The notes under the pieces: generated by a model
Databases searched by the model: none
The model's input: the letters and a program-made list of their open reading frames with translations, nothing else
What the model was told of the DNA's origin: nothing
Position numbers and translations under genes: made by a program
Shown: one piece after another, positions 7,967 to 16,947 of the stretch
Numbering within the stretch: the first letter of the stretch is position 1
Layout: each line of letters opens with the position of its first letter
Virus record (IMG/VR): IMGVR_UViG_3300009183_000029
Coordinates: 1-36,366 of that record
Reading direction: 5' to 3' (one strand)
From: a virus
DNA: 36,366 nt

Positions 7967-7975
7967 TTTTAATCC

Positions 7976-8806
7976 TTAAACACTATATGTCATATTAAAA
8001 GCATAAGAATATGAATTTAACCACACAATACTTCCACCAATTGTTGATGCAATGTAACCATTAGTTCCACCAGCAGCACCAAAGAACATATACATAACAC
8101 CTGTTGCGGCTTGCTCTCTACAAGTACCACTAGGCCCTAAAGAACCAGCAGCAAGCGTAAAAGGTAAGCCGTTAATTACCATGCGGCCACCGGCAGTTCC
8201 AACAGTAGTTAATGTCACAGACCCCTGAAGAAATACTTCTTTGCCAATTCTGGTGTATCTTCCACTAGATGTGTATGCGGTAAGCGACCCTGAATCACCA
8301 CTAGCAACAGGTGCCCAAGTCCCCTCCTCATACCAGTTCAGCAGTTGCGAAGTCATTCCTGCTGCTGGGGTGTTGGCGGTGAAGTTGATGCCTTTAGCCG
8401 CTGTGCTTGGAATGATGTTACCCACAGCAACCGTTACATCACCAGCAGAAGCAATCCTCATTCGTTCAGCATTGTTGATGCTAAATACAATTGGATACGC
8501 GCCAGTGTAATAAAAATTTATTGCATACGGTACAGATAAACCACCAGCTGAACTATCAATACCAAAATAAAATGTACCGCCAGTGTTTGAATATGTTGAT
8601 CTAGCGCTTACTGTACCCTGATTACTTATCACATAACCTGGAGAACCAAATGATGCAGTATAACTACGAGCAGATACATCTTTACCTGTAGTTAGATTAT
8701 CTACACTTACTTGTTTGGTAACTCCACTTTGAACAATCGGCAAAGTTTCCGTACCCGCCAAAGGCGTGGTAGCAGAGGTTAATGCTGATATTTTAGTATT
8801 CGACAT
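7976..8806 (-). CDS. Tail fibre-like protein with C-terminal beta-sandwich
   Basis: The protein is 276 aa. The N-terminus MSNTKISALTSATTPLAGTE followed by LPIVQSGVTKQVSVDNL is a recurrent start of phage fibre proteins. The middle is beta-rich with an INNAERMRIASAGDVTVAVG segment. The last 110 residues (about 165-276, GRYTRIGKEVFLQGSV onward) resemble in layout the C-terminal domain of the tailspike just upstream, a probable receptor-binding jelly roll. The start codon overlaps the tailspike stop (TAATG), so the two are made together. The receptor is unknown. Confidence 0.7.
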   Translation of the reverse strand: MSNTKISALTSATTPLAGTETLPIVQSGVTKQVSVDNLTTGKDVSARSYTASFGSPGYVISNQGTVSARSTYSNTGGTFYFGIDSSAGGLSVPYAINFYYTGAYPIVFSINNAERMRIASAGDVTVAVGNIIPSTAAKGINFTANTPAAGMTSQLLNWYEEGTWAPVASGDSGSLTAYTSSGRYTRIGKEVFLQGSVTLTTVGTAGGRMVINGLPFTLAAGSLGPSGTCREQAATGVMYMFFGAAGGTNGYIASTIGGSIVWLNSYSYAFNMTYSV

Positions 8807-10848
8807 TAGTTAACAGCAAGGTAGGTTGCAGAAATATAAAACTCTGAATTGGTTTGAACTTGTGGTGAAAGATTTGTTGCAGTACCCGCAGTATAGTATT
8901 CAAGATAAATTTTATTATCGCTAGAAATAATACGACCCTGTACTGCTGTAGCTGCACCAGAAGCAAGAAAAGCAGCTCGAACAGAAACAGAAGCCCTAGA
9001 ACTAGAATTGCTATCTGTTGAATATGGAAGATTGCCAATTACGCAAGTGCCGACTGGGGAACTAACTCCTGAAACAATTAGAAGACCAGTTACAGTTACA
9101 AGCCTACCCACCTTAACCCAACCCAAAGTATTAAATGAGGAATTTAAAGTTACAGTGCCACTTGTTCCGCAAGTTATAGTAGCAGTAATAATACCCTCAT
9201 CATAAAACTTCAATGGAACTGAACCGCCACCAAGGTATGAACCATAAGGTTGCTTCCAAGCAACTTGACCTTGAACAATTGTTGTGTTGGTTCCAGCATC
9301 AGTAACAATGACGCCAACGTCATGGGCAATGCCAATAATTTGCGTTCTGACAGCACCAGACTGGACAGTGATGCCAGCTATGTCACCACCGATAACACGA
9401 CAATCAGTTGCACCAGTTCTAAACACTGCATAGAAAGATGATGGTGTTGGAGAACCAGTACCAGTAAAACAATCAGTCAATGTAATTAAAGTACCAGAAA
9501 TATCAAAATCAATTGATGTATTTACCTCTGTGTACAAACCATTAATGTTGTCGCCAACTGCTCCACCAGAAGCAAACACACCTACAACATCGCCCTCAAC
9601 AGTGCCGCCAATAAATTTATTTCGGTTTGTGTTGCCAAGGTAAATGCCATGTCCCGTTGAAGTAAGAATTCCTTCAACTATAGGTGTAAACCAAGTGTTA
9701 TCAGCAGTATCTTCACCGGCAGAACGTCGTTCACAAGAAATACCCGTTGTAGGCGTAAGTACACTAGAAACACGTTCTGAATTAGAAACTGTAATCCAAA
9801 AATTGTTACATACTGCAAATTGTGTTCGGTGACCAATAACACAATTCCAAACTTTAACGGAAGCAGAACCATGATGCGCTGCCCTCCAATATAAAGCCGT
9901 TGTTGTAGATGCGTTACCATTAATCCAAATGGGGTTATCTGATGTACCAAAATGAACATCAAAAATATATGAACTAGAAGCACCACCATCAATAGACACG
10001 CAATTACCAGCATTGGTAAAATTAAGAATAACTTTTCCATCAGCGTACACACGCATTCCAGCCGTTGAGATAACCCAATTTGTATCTAATGTATATGAAC
10101 CTGCTGGAATTAAAATACCCAAACCATTTGCAGCGGCGTAGGTAGTAGCTGTGGCAAATGCCGTATAGTTTGCAGATGCTGTCGCAGAAGGATCAGCCCC
10201 AAAATCCAACACACTCACACTCTCACGCAGCTTAGTCTGCACTGTGGTGGCTACGGCTCCTGTGCCTGCTGGTGTGTAGGTTACCAGGGAGGCATCGGTC
10301 ACACCAGTTGATAATGTCTGGGCAGTGGTAAACTTGACCAGTGCGCCCACATGGAGGCCAGAGGTAAATGTGACTACGGTGGAACTGGTTTCCACATAGC
10401 TGTATGTTGCCCCGTCAATTTGGTTTACACCGTCAACAAAGACACTGAGGTTGTTTGTACCGGGCTGGTACTGCATCGTAGTCAGCGTAAACACGGTCTG
10501 ACTGGCTGTGGCTGTCTGCACCTCAGTCTCGGTCAAGAAGTTGACAAAGTTACTATTGATACCCACGATATTGTCGTAAGTGCCAATCAGCACATCGGTG
10601 GAAGTCTTCAGAACAAACTTGTACTGCAATCCGTCAGTCAGCCAAATTTCACCACCGGGAACACGACCACCCGAATCAAGAATAATAGGGTTGGAGTGGG
10701 CTGTTACCCCAGAACCACTCGTGTAAGTAGCCTGTGGGGTTGTTGTACCAGCCACATAGCTGTACATCTTGCCACCCGAGAGAGGGTTGCCATTGTTGTC
10801 GAAGAATTGACCAGCGACACCGCCGACAGGGGAAAGAAGAACAGCCAT
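8806..10848 (-). CDS. Tailspike protein with P22-like head-binding domain and beta-helix
   Basis: The protein is 680 aa, against 666 for P22 gp9. Residues 1-100 (AGQFFDNNGNPLSGGKMYSY, ILDSGGRVPGGEIWL, YKFVLKTS) match the head-binding fold of the P22 tailspike type. A linker with a VFVDGVNQIDG motif follows. From SVLDFGADPSATA (about 212-224) a pectate-lyase-3 beta-helix runs to about residue 540, and a C-terminal beta-sandwich (about 560-680, GWVKVGRLVTVTGLL) likely binds receptor or aids trimer formation. It should attach to the portal vertex and recognise, perhaps cleave, surface polysaccharide. Active-site residues were not assigned. Confidence 0.85.
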   Translation of the reverse strand: MAVLLSPVGGVAGQFFDNNGNPLSGGKMYSYVAGTTTPQATYTSGSGVTAHSNPIILDSGGRVPGGEIWLTDGLQYKFVLKTSTDVLIGTYDNIVGINSNFVNFLTETEVQTATASQTVFTLTTMQYQPGTNNLSVFVDGVNQIDGATYSYVETSSTVVTFTSGLHVGALVKFTTAQTLSTGVTDASLVTYTPAGTGAVATTVQTKLRESVSVLDFGADPSATASANYTAFATATTYAAANGLGILIPAGSYTLDTNWVISTAGMRVYADGKVILNFTNAGNCVSIDGGASSSYIFDVHFGTSDNPIWINGNASTTTALYWRAAHHGSASVKVWNCVIGHRTQFAVCNNFWITVSNSERVSSVLTPTTGISCERRSAGEDTADNTWFTPIVEGILTSTGHGIYLGNTNRNKFIGGTVEGDVVGVFASGGAVGDNINGLYTEVNTSIDFDISGTLITLTDCFTGTGSPTPSSFYAVFRTGATDCRVIGGDIAGITVQSGAVRTQIIGIAHDVGVIVTDAGTNTTIVQGQVAWKQPYGSYLGGGSVPLKFYDEGIITATITCGTSGTVTLNSSFNTLGWVKVGRLVTVTGLLIVSGVSSPVGTCVIGNLPYSTDSNSSSRASVSVRAAFLASGAATAVQGRIISSDNKIYLEYYTAGTATNLSPQVQTNSEFYISATYLAVN

Positions 10849-10861
10849 TTATTGCTCCAGA

Positions 10862-11131
10862 TTAGTCGTAAACAACCGTAAACTCAGCAGAAGTGCCACC
10901 AAGTACGATATACAGACCCTTATTGAAAAAGATTCCTGCTGGAAAACTCAGGTACTGAGAGCCAGCCGCTACGGTGATTGTATTGGAAATCTTACCGTTG
11001 CTGGTACTTCCAGCGCCTGTATCGTAAACAGTCAAAGTGCCACTGGCACTAGCCGATACAAATATTCCGAACAGTTTGCCAGCGCCGACCTTGACTTGGG
11101 TGGTAGCTGCGAGTTGTGAGTAGTTTGCCAT
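10862..11131 (-). CDS. Small beta-rich virion protein
   Basis: The protein is 89 aa, starting MANYSQLAATTQVKVGAGKL, with alternating Thr/Val/Gly strands and a GIFFNKGLYIVLGGTSAEFTV C-terminal half. This is typical of small phage head-fibre or capsid decoration domains. It is packed two bases from its upstream neighbour and just before the tailspike gene. No enzymatic motif is present. The role is inferred from composition and position only. Confidence 0.6.
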   Translation of the reverse strand: MANYSQLAATTQVKVGAGKLFGIFVSASASGTLTVYDTGAGSTSNGKISNTITVAAGSQYLSFPAGIFFNKGLYIVLGGTSAEFTVVYD

Positions 11132-11133
11132 GA

Positions 11134-11874
11134 TTAATCCGTAAAGTTTTTAACGAGTACGCCAATCGCTATGATGGCGATTCCAAGTCCCGCACCACTT
11201 GATTTGCATTGCCATTGAACGTCTGTTTTCTCAGGGTATCCAACTGGATACGGGCGAGTAACACTGAAGTCATTTAGAAATGGAATTGTCAACGTAATGT
11301 TATTGACACCTGTGGAGTTAGTCAGCAATGCTCTAAAAGTTGCATAAACACCAGACGTAACAGAAGTTGATGAGAACGCATCAAACTGAGTCCAGTAGGC
11401 TGTATATCCAGCAGGGACTGTGTACACCGACATATTGGTGCGACCACTACCAATTAAAACTTGAGCGTAAACAACAGCGCCAGCATCTTTGACGTAGATA
11501 GTACCTACCGCATTACCAACAGTTGTCACCACACTGTTGATGCGAAGGAAGTCTTTAGTCGTTGTAACAGCAACAGTGCCTGTCAAGGTAACTGTTTCGC
11601 TGATACGACCATACTTGGCATCCAAACCATCAATGCGAATGGTTACTGCTGTATCAGAGGCTGAACTGCTTGTCACCAGCATAGTCGAAGCCACTGTGGG
11701 GAAAGCGTAGGCAGTATTATTTTCCCAAGCAGCAATAAACCCCGAACTCGGGGTTGCTGTGGAATAACCAAAGACATTGACTACTTCATGTCCAGGAATC
11801 TGACCTCGGGCAACTTGTAAGTCAAATACCTCGTTCTTGCCGTACTGTGTCTGGGAAACAAATGGAGTGCTCAT
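11134..11874 (-). CDS. Beta-sandwich structural protein of unknown role
   Basis: The protein is 246 aa. It contains a VARGQIPGHEVVNVFGY segment early, then many Thr/Ser/Val strands (ISETVTLTGTVAVTTT, YTVPAGYTAYW) and a C-terminal hydrophobic stretch (GLGIAIIAIGVLVKN). Comparable beta proteins are, from memory, frequent in environmental podo- and myovirus virions. It lies between the HNH gene and the small 89-aa beta protein, ahead of the tailspike. A capsid fibre or tail decoration role is an inference. Confidence 0.6.
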   Translation of the reverse strand: MSTPFVSQTQYGKNEVFDLQVARGQIPGHEVVNVFGYSTATPSSGFIAAWENNTAYAFPTVASTMLVTSSSASDTAVTIRIDGLDAKYGRISETVTLTGTVAVTTTKDFLRINSVVTTVGNAVGTIYVKDAGAVVYAQVLIGSGRTNMSVYTVPAGYTAYWTQFDAFSSTSVTSGVYATFRALLTNSTGVNNITLTIPFLNDFSVTRPYPVGYPEKTDVQWQCKSSGAGLGIAIIAIGVLVKNFTD

Positions 11875-11883
11875 GCTGTGTCC

Positions 11884-12483
11884 TTAGGATAAATGATAAT
11901 GATTTCGTTTTATACGATTTTCAGCTTTTGGAAGAACTTGCAAATTTGTTGGTACGTGTAAACCTGACACAAGTTTGCCGCGCAATGGGATTATATGATC
12001 CACTTCCCAAATAAACCCAAAAATACAAGTTCGTAATTTAGCCAAACTGTATGCCTCTTTCATGATCCAACGGTCATCTGAAGTCAACCATTTTGGTACT
12101 CGTTTGGCTCGTCTGGCAACACTTGCAACTGCTCGTGCAGTGTATGCAGCGGGATTCTTTTTAATATACCGGAGTGTTTTGGCTCTAACTTTTTCAGGAT
12201 TTGCTTTTACCCATGCTTTGGCGTCTTTACGCACTTTATCTTTATTGGCTTCTTGCCAACGCTTGACGCGAACATTGTGAACATCACGGTTACAGTCAAT
12301 CCATTTTTTCATGGACTCCGAATGTTTCTCAGGATTTGCAATACGCCATGCAATTGATTGGGCAATAGTACATTGAATACATTTGGCCCCTGTAGTGTAC
12401 CGATCAGAAAAATGGCCGTATTTACACGGTTTACCCGTGTTGTATATTTTTAATCCTAGCGATTTGGCTTCTGCGCGTTTCAT
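11884..12483 (-). CDS. HNH endonuclease, possible mobile (homing-type) gene
   Basis: The protein is 199 aa. An N-terminal zinc site is visible as CKYGH (C20, H24) and CIQC (C35, C38). The middle is basic and helical, with repeated KAWVKANPEKVRAKT-type segments. The HNH core is WEVDHIIPLRG, then GLHVPTNLQVLPKAENRIKRN at about residues 158-195, with the metal-binding DH pair and the N and N/H positions in place. Such freestanding HNH enzymes are common between phage structural genes and often spread by homing. Its start overlaps the previous stop (ATGA), so an insertion, if it was one, is neatly coupled. Confidence 0.88.
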   Translation of the reverse strand: MKRAEAKSLGLKIYNTGKPCKYGHFSDRYTTGAKCIQCTIAQSIAWRIANPEKHSESMKKWIDCNRDVHNVRVKRWQEANKDKVRKDAKAWVKANPEKVRAKTLRYIKKNPAAYTARAVASVARRAKRVPKWLTSDDRWIMKEAYSLAKLRTCIFGFIWEVDHIIPLRGKLVSGLHVPTNLQVLPKAENRIKRNHYHLS

Positions 12484-12842
12484 GCAAGGAATTTAAGTTT
12501 ATACAATGTCGATAAATAAAGTTCAACAATGCCATCAATCAGGTTCTGCAATGGGGTATCCGTTTTCGGGGCTACCTCATAGCGACACGCTTCAATTTCC
12601 TCAAGTTGACCCTGAAGAAACTCAACGACATTGGTGGTCTTTTTGGCAGACATCAAAGTGATCGGGCCAATCAACCCATTACGCCCTTGGTACGCTTCAG
12701 CAAACCCATCAGCCAGTTCCACGATCTCATCATAAAAGGCATTCAGGGCAACGTGCTTGGCGTAACTGCGGGTATTGAGATGAACGGAATGGGTGACATC
12801 CCGTGCCAAGAACAACATCCCTACGAAATCAGCGCATTTCAT
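12480..12842 (-). CDS. Ferritin-like/DUF5856-type helical protein
   Basis: The protein is 120 aa and almost entirely helical. A His-rich helix near residues 18-50 (VHLNTRSYAKHVALNAFYDE) is followed by ELADGFAEAYQGRNG. The spacing of H, H, E/D and E residues recalls the four-helix Dps/ferritin-like arrangement of the DUF5856 family found in phage head operons. It overlaps the portal stop (12839-12842) and the HNH start. Whether it binds metal or enters the virion is unknown; the family call is from memory. Confidence 0.55.
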   Translation of the reverse strand: MKCADFVGMLFLARDVTHSVHLNTRSYAKHVALNAFYDEIVELADGFAEAYQGRNGLIGPITLMSAKKTTNVVEFLQGQLEEIEACRYEVAPKTDTPLQNLIDGIVELYLSTLYKLKFLA

Positions 12843-15043
12843 TGTGGCATCTCCTGTGGTTGCATCTGTTCAGGTTGACCTTGTGGTGGCATACCTTGTG
12901 GCATTTCACCCATGTCTTCCTGTGGTGATTCACGTCCGGGCATTTCATTGACCAGATCACCCGATGTAATCATCGAATGTACTGTGCCCATAACAATGTC
13001 CTGAATCTGCTCAGGAGACATAGAGGCTTGGACAGCAGTCAAACGCTTGGTTTCAGCATCAAATGCCTTGACCTGAGAGTCAAATTCCTTGATCTCAATA
13101 TCTCGCATCTCCATTGACTTGCTGACATTCTGAAGCATGGTATGCATTTGTTCCATCTCTTTACCCATTGCTTCCATCTGCTGATTGGCAGCTTGGAGAG
13201 CTGGATCATCTTGGTCAGCCATGAGTTTGGGGTCAATGGTCTTGGCAAAACGTGCAGCCATCTCTTGAGCACCGGGCCAGTCCATGTTCTTGATAAACAA
13301 GTCACCAGCGACTGCCCAGAGTTGAGGATTACCCTGCAATAACTGGCTCATGGCTTCCAGAGACTCTTGGCGCTTGGTCATGTAACCGGGGCCAGTAGTG
13401 ACGCAGACATCGTACTTGCCAACACCGAGGTTATAGATTTTCTCAATCACGATACCGTCTTGATTGACAATCTTGTTGACTGGTTCCGCTTGGTCTGGGT
13501 TGGTCTTCACCATTGTTGATGTACCGTCTTCACCAATGATCCGAGCGACACGTTCTGTATCGTAAATCTTAGGGATCAGGTCAACACACTGACGAGTGAT
13601 GTAGCGCACAGCACGGGCCAGATTGTCAACGAAGTGGTATGTGCCTGTGTCGCCCTGCTTCTCACGGGCAAGAATGGCACGACCTGAGCGTTCATTGCTT
13701 GTGGCTCCAAGGCTTGAGTCGTACTGACCCGTGGTGCTCTTGATGTCATCAGAGGCTCCAGCCTTGGCCTGAAGCAGTCCAGAAGACGCCATAGGGGGCT
13801 GCGCACGCTGTGGCAAGGGCAGAGTAGCACCAGACCCATCGGTAACGTCTGGGTTGACTTCCAGATAAGGCCAGTTGGTCGTATTGGCTGTCTTCCACTG
13901 ATTCTCGTAGCCTTCAAACTGACCACCGTAGCCAATAAACGGGGCTTTAGGTGCCAGTGCCAGCATTTCAGCTTCTTGGCTTACCCAGTAGTTGTACATC
14001 CGTTGGGCATCTTTGGCGTTACGAACCAAGCCTGAAACGAACAGTTTCCCGTCCACCTCGAACTCGTTTCCAACCACACGCACCACCGGAATCCACTTAC
14101 CGTCCCAATCGCGTTCCTCAAGCATCTCGTAGCCATTGGTTTTGCACCATTTGACCTTTTTCACGTTTACATCACGGGTGCGCTTGGCTTTTCCGTAGAT
14201 TTGCTTGAGTTGTTTGTCTTCGGGAGAGTCTGCCACGGCTGTAATGTTGCCCGTGTACAGGTTCAGCTTCTGGGTGGTGTGCTCAAAGTAGAAATACTCA
14301 GCAATCCGCACTGTATCCTCGTTCACCCACTGTGCCAGCGACTGGTCGCCAACGCCAAGCGAGTTCAGTGACGAAATAGGCACTGCATCGGGGAACATAC
14401 GGGAGTAATCAGCCTTCAACACGTCTTCAGTGATGAAACACCAAGCAGCATCAGAGCCGCACGGGTCTTGGATCATCGGGTCCATGTAAACGCTGAAAGA
14501 ATTGCGAATCCGACCAATCTTGATGTCCTGGTCAAAGGAATCATCGTTGCAATACTCGGTCAGGAGACGAATGTATCCCTCTCCGTATGCCACTTGGTTC
14601 TCGCAAGCAGTATCATAAGCCACATCAGCATCGGAGATGTACTCAATATGACGAACCATGCCATCAAAAATCTCAGCAACTGCAACATCAGCTTTGTCAT
14701 CGGCAGGGATTACCTTCCCACTGGGCCGGTTCTGACGCTGGTCGTTGGTAACTTGTCGAACGTGCTGCGGCAGCTTGTTGATAGTGAGACAAGGGCGTGC
14801 ATTGATCGTTTGACCCTGCACAGCACCACGGGTAGCCAAGACATCAGCAGGCCACTGCCAATGGTTATCAGGAGAGCCTGCAAAGAATCGCAGGTCATCC
14901 AACTCATCTTCACGCGACTCGGACAGCGCGGAGATTGCCATCGTCAATCGTGACCGCATGGTGGTCAGAATATCGGCCTTATCACCCGATTTCACGCTAC
15001 CAGCAGCTACAGCCGCCACATCGTACATTGAAGAATTACTCAT
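12839..15043 (-). CDS. Portal protein, P22 gp1-like
   Basis: The protein is 734 aa (P22 portal: 725). ATG 15043 is preferred over an upstream TTG at 15055 because GGAA lies about seven bases upstream and the start overlaps the GroES-like stop (ATGAGTAA). It shows the early RFFAGSPDNHWQWP segment, RPCLTINKLPQHVRQVTNDQ, and YGEGYIRLLTEY, which I recognise from P22-type portals. It has a wing/crown region and a long helical Gln/Met-rich C-terminal barrel (about 610-734). The dodecameric ring forms the packaging vertex, binds TerL during packaging and later the gp4-like ring. Confidence 0.93.
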   Translation of the reverse strand: MSNSSMYDVAAVAAGSVKSGDKADILTTMRSRLTMAISALSESREDELDDLRFFAGSPDNHWQWPADVLATRGAVQGQTINARPCLTINKLPQHVRQVTNDQRQNRPSGKVIPADDKADVAVAEIFDGMVRHIEYISDADVAYDTACENQVAYGEGYIRLLTEYCNDDSFDQDIKIGRIRNSFSVYMDPMIQDPCGSDAAWCFITEDVLKADYSRMFPDAVPISSLNSLGVGDQSLAQWVNEDTVRIAEYFYFEHTTQKLNLYTGNITAVADSPEDKQLKQIYGKAKRTRDVNVKKVKWCKTNGYEMLEERDWDGKWIPVVRVVGNEFEVDGKLFVSGLVRNAKDAQRMYNYWVSQEAEMLALAPKAPFIGYGGQFEGYENQWKTANTTNWPYLEVNPDVTDGSGATLPLPQRAQPPMASSGLLQAKAGASDDIKSTTGQYDSSLGATSNERSGRAILAREKQGDTGTYHFVDNLARAVRYITRQCVDLIPKIYDTERVARIIGEDGTSTMVKTNPDQAEPVNKIVNQDGIVIEKIYNLGVGKYDVCVTTGPGYMTKRQESLEAMSQLLQGNPQLWAVAGDLFIKNMDWPGAQEMAARFAKTIDPKLMADQDDPALQAANQQMEAMGKEMEQMHTMLQNVSKSMEMRDIEIKEFDSQVKAFDAETKRLTAVQASMSPEQIQDIVMGTVHSMITSGDLVNEMPGRESPQEDMGEMPQGMPPQGQPEQMQPQEMPQ

Positions 15044-15281
15044 TGAAGATTCCAATCACGTCTTTTTCACGCATCATTAGGTAGTCTTCACCCTCATGAG
15101 TGACCTTCTGACCCGAGTGCTCACCGAATAATACATTGTCACCGACAATAACGTCAGTGGCCTTCTTACCAGCAGCCATGATGATGCCTGAGAACATTTT
15201 ACTCTGAGGCAACAGGATTAGTCCTTGTTTTTCTACATTCTGCTTAATAAGGATGCAATCACCCAGTGGAACAAGGTTCAT
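15036..15281 (-). CDS. Phage-encoded GroES-like co-chaperonin (Cpn10)
   Basis: The protein is 81 aa, against about 97 for E. coli GroES. It starts LVPLGDCILIKQ (beta strand of the Cpn10 barrel) and has a shortened mobile loop about residues 17-29 with LIL in place of the IVL tripeptide that docks on GroEL. It continues GIIMAAGKK, VIVGDNVLFGEHSGQKV and EGEDYLMMREKDVIGI, which follow the GroES core closely. It likely caps the host GroEL to fold a phage protein; the coat protein is the best candidate, since P22 coat is a known GroEL/ES client. ATGA and ATGAGTAA overlaps tie it to its neighbours. Confidence 0.88.
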   Translation of the reverse strand: MNLVPLGDCILIKQNVEKQGLILLPQSKMFSGIIMAAGKKATDVIVGDNVLFGEHSGQKVTHEGEDYLMMREKDVIGIFNE

Positions 15282-15421
15282 TTTTTCTTAGATGTTGGTT
15301 TGGCGGCTTCGCGCTTGACTGAATAGGCAATTGCCACGGCCTGCTTGACAGGCTTGCCGGACTTCACTTCAGTGGCAACATTTTTACGAAAAGCAGCAGG
15401 GCTGGCAGATTTCTTGAGCAT
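15278..15421 (-). CDS. Small basic protein between TerL and GroES-like genes
   Basis: ATG 15421 overlaps the TerL stop (TAATG), giving 47 aa; a longer frame starting at 15529 would lie inside TerL and is not favoured. The sequence is Lys/Ala-rich, with SASPAAFRKNVATEVKSGKP and QAVAIAYSVKR, ending KPTSKKK. Short proteins with this SxxAFxxNVxxExxxGKPxKQAxAIAYSVKR shape recur in phage head operons. The function is unknown; DNA or RNA contact is suggested by charge only. Confidence 0.7.
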   Translation of the reverse strand: MLKKSASPAAFRKNVATEVKSGKPVKQAVAIAYSVKREAAKPTSKKK

Positions 15422-16947
15422 TATGACCCCATCCATGAAGTTGTAGCGCCGCCGGACTGCGCATTTACACGGCGTGTAGTTGAAGAATTGTACTCCCGAT
15501 GAGCCACCGGGAACGCAAATGTAACGCAAAGAGCATCAGCAGCATCGGGCGAGGCCAGCCCACGAGCCTTCATCTCCTTTTTACTCTCCAGCAAAATAGA
15601 CCCGCTAGAGTTCGTTTTCCGCATAGGGCCAGTCAGATCAGCCTTCAGTTGTCGGTCAGTCGGTATGCTGGCAGTCTTGAGCCAGTCCTTCATCGCACCC
15701 CACATCTCAGCTCGTTTGTTCTGATACATCACAGGACTCTTGGCCTTCCATCCGAAGTTCACCCCACGCACCTTGTAACGCTGTTCAGTTAGCCTGTCAA
15801 GTATCCCATAGCCCAGACCACCCTCATCAATCACGGTCAGCGTAGGCTTGTACTCCTCTATGGCATCAATGACGTGACCCACCACGCTCATGGTGTCCTC
15901 ACCCTTGAACCGTTTGATCGCCACGATGTCACGCCCCTGACGCACCAGTATCACCGTGCTGTCCATGCCCCCACGGGCCGGGTCAACACCGATAACCACA
16001 GGAGCAGTCAAGTCCTTGTACTTCGGACGCTTAAACGCATCCTCAACGGTGACAGGCGAGATGAATTGGTCTTCACCAGCACTTGGAAACTCACCGTACA
16101 CCTCAACCCGCGCCTGCATTGAGTCTTCACCATACTCAGCAATGATTTGGTCGTACACCGACTTATCCGTATCTTCCACCGTCCGAGCGTCAACAATCTT
16201 GGAATTCCAAAACTCACGCTTGGCATGGAAACATTCAAAGAAGTAACCCTCATTACGCCGTGGATTGCTAAAGGCAAACCAGTAACGGTTGGGCGTATTC
16301 TCCGTAAAAAATCCAGCCCCCACTTGCCAGATTGGGTCAGGAATACCCGATGACTCATCAAAAATAAGCATCATTCCGTCTTGATTGTGGACACCAGCAT
16401 AAGAATCTGGATTCTCAGCCGACCACAATTTGCCTTCAGCCGCCCAGTACCGAGTACCTTTTTTCAGGTCACGCTCAACCGCCTCAGTCAGCCATTGCGC
16501 TGGCATCAGCTTGGTCGCACTAACTTCCCACCAATGCGAATTAATTAGCATGGCTGTCCATTTAGTTAACTCAGCCCATGTCACTGACCGCAACTGGTTC
16601 TCACTGTTGGCAGACACCACCACAGAGCCACCTATACGGGTCGTGAGCATCCATAAAACCAACCATGATACCAATGCACTCTTTCCGATCCCCCGCCCAC
16701 TGGAGACCGCCAAACGCACCGTATCGTAATCAATCAAACCCTTTTGGCTCTTAATGTGATTCGAAATATCCCGCAACACTTCACGCTGCCATTTTCTTGG
16801 CCCTTTAAATTTTTCAAGTGGCGTATTCTTTTTGCCCCAAGGAAAAGCAAACAAAACAAAAGCCTCTGGATCGTCAGCTATGGAGGGACTCCACAACTCA
16901 ACCATGAGTTTTTGTTCTTCTTCGGAGGTGTAGATGGGTAATTGCAT
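15421..16947 (-). CDS. Terminase large subunit
   Basis: The protein is 508 aa. The Walker A-like site is SSGRGIGKS (82-90) and Walker B is MMLIFDES (191-198, D196/E197). The nuclease domain begins VIGVDPARGG (D321), continues VIDEGGLGYG (D373) and ends with SPDAADAL near residue 480, giving the three acidic residues of the RNase H-like fold. It pumps DNA into the procapsid through the portal and cuts the concatemer. Its start overlaps the stop of the ART-like gene (TAATG), so the two proteins are made together. TerS is upstream beyond that gene and a structured spacer. Confidence 0.95.
   Translation of the reverse strand: MQLPIYTSEEEQKLMVELWSPSIADDPEAFVLFAFPWGKKNTPLEKFKGPRKWQREVLRDISNHIKSQKGLIDYDTVRLAVSSGRGIGKSALVSWLVLWMLTTRIGGSVVVSANSENQLRSVTWAELTKWTAMLINSHWWEVSATKLMPAQWLTEAVERDLKKGTRYWAAEGKLWSAENPDSYAGVHNQDGMMLIFDESSGIPDPIWQVGAGFFTENTPNRYWFAFSNPRRNEGYFFECFHAKREFWNSKIVDARTVEDTDKSVYDQIIAEYGEDSMQARVEVYGEFPSAGEDQFISPVTVEDAFKRPKYKDLTAPVVIGVDPARGGMDSTVILVRQGRDIVAIKRFKGEDTMSVVGHVIDAIEEYKPTLTVIDEGGLGYGILDRLTEQRYKVRGVNFGWKAKSPVMYQNKRAEMWGAMKDWLKTASIPTDRQLKADLTGPMRKTNSSGSILLESKKEMKARGLASPDAADALCVTFAFPVAHREYNSSTTRRVNAQSGGATTSWMGS

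Noticed and set aside
10351-10881. Plus-strand frame of 176 codons opposite the tailspike N-terminus
   Set aside because: It is antisense to the recognisable head-binding domain and lacks any motif or start signal.
15422-15529. Longer start for the small basic protein
   Set aside because: It would run in another frame inside the TerL nuclease end; the ATG at 15421 overlaps the TerL stop as in the other couplings of this operon.
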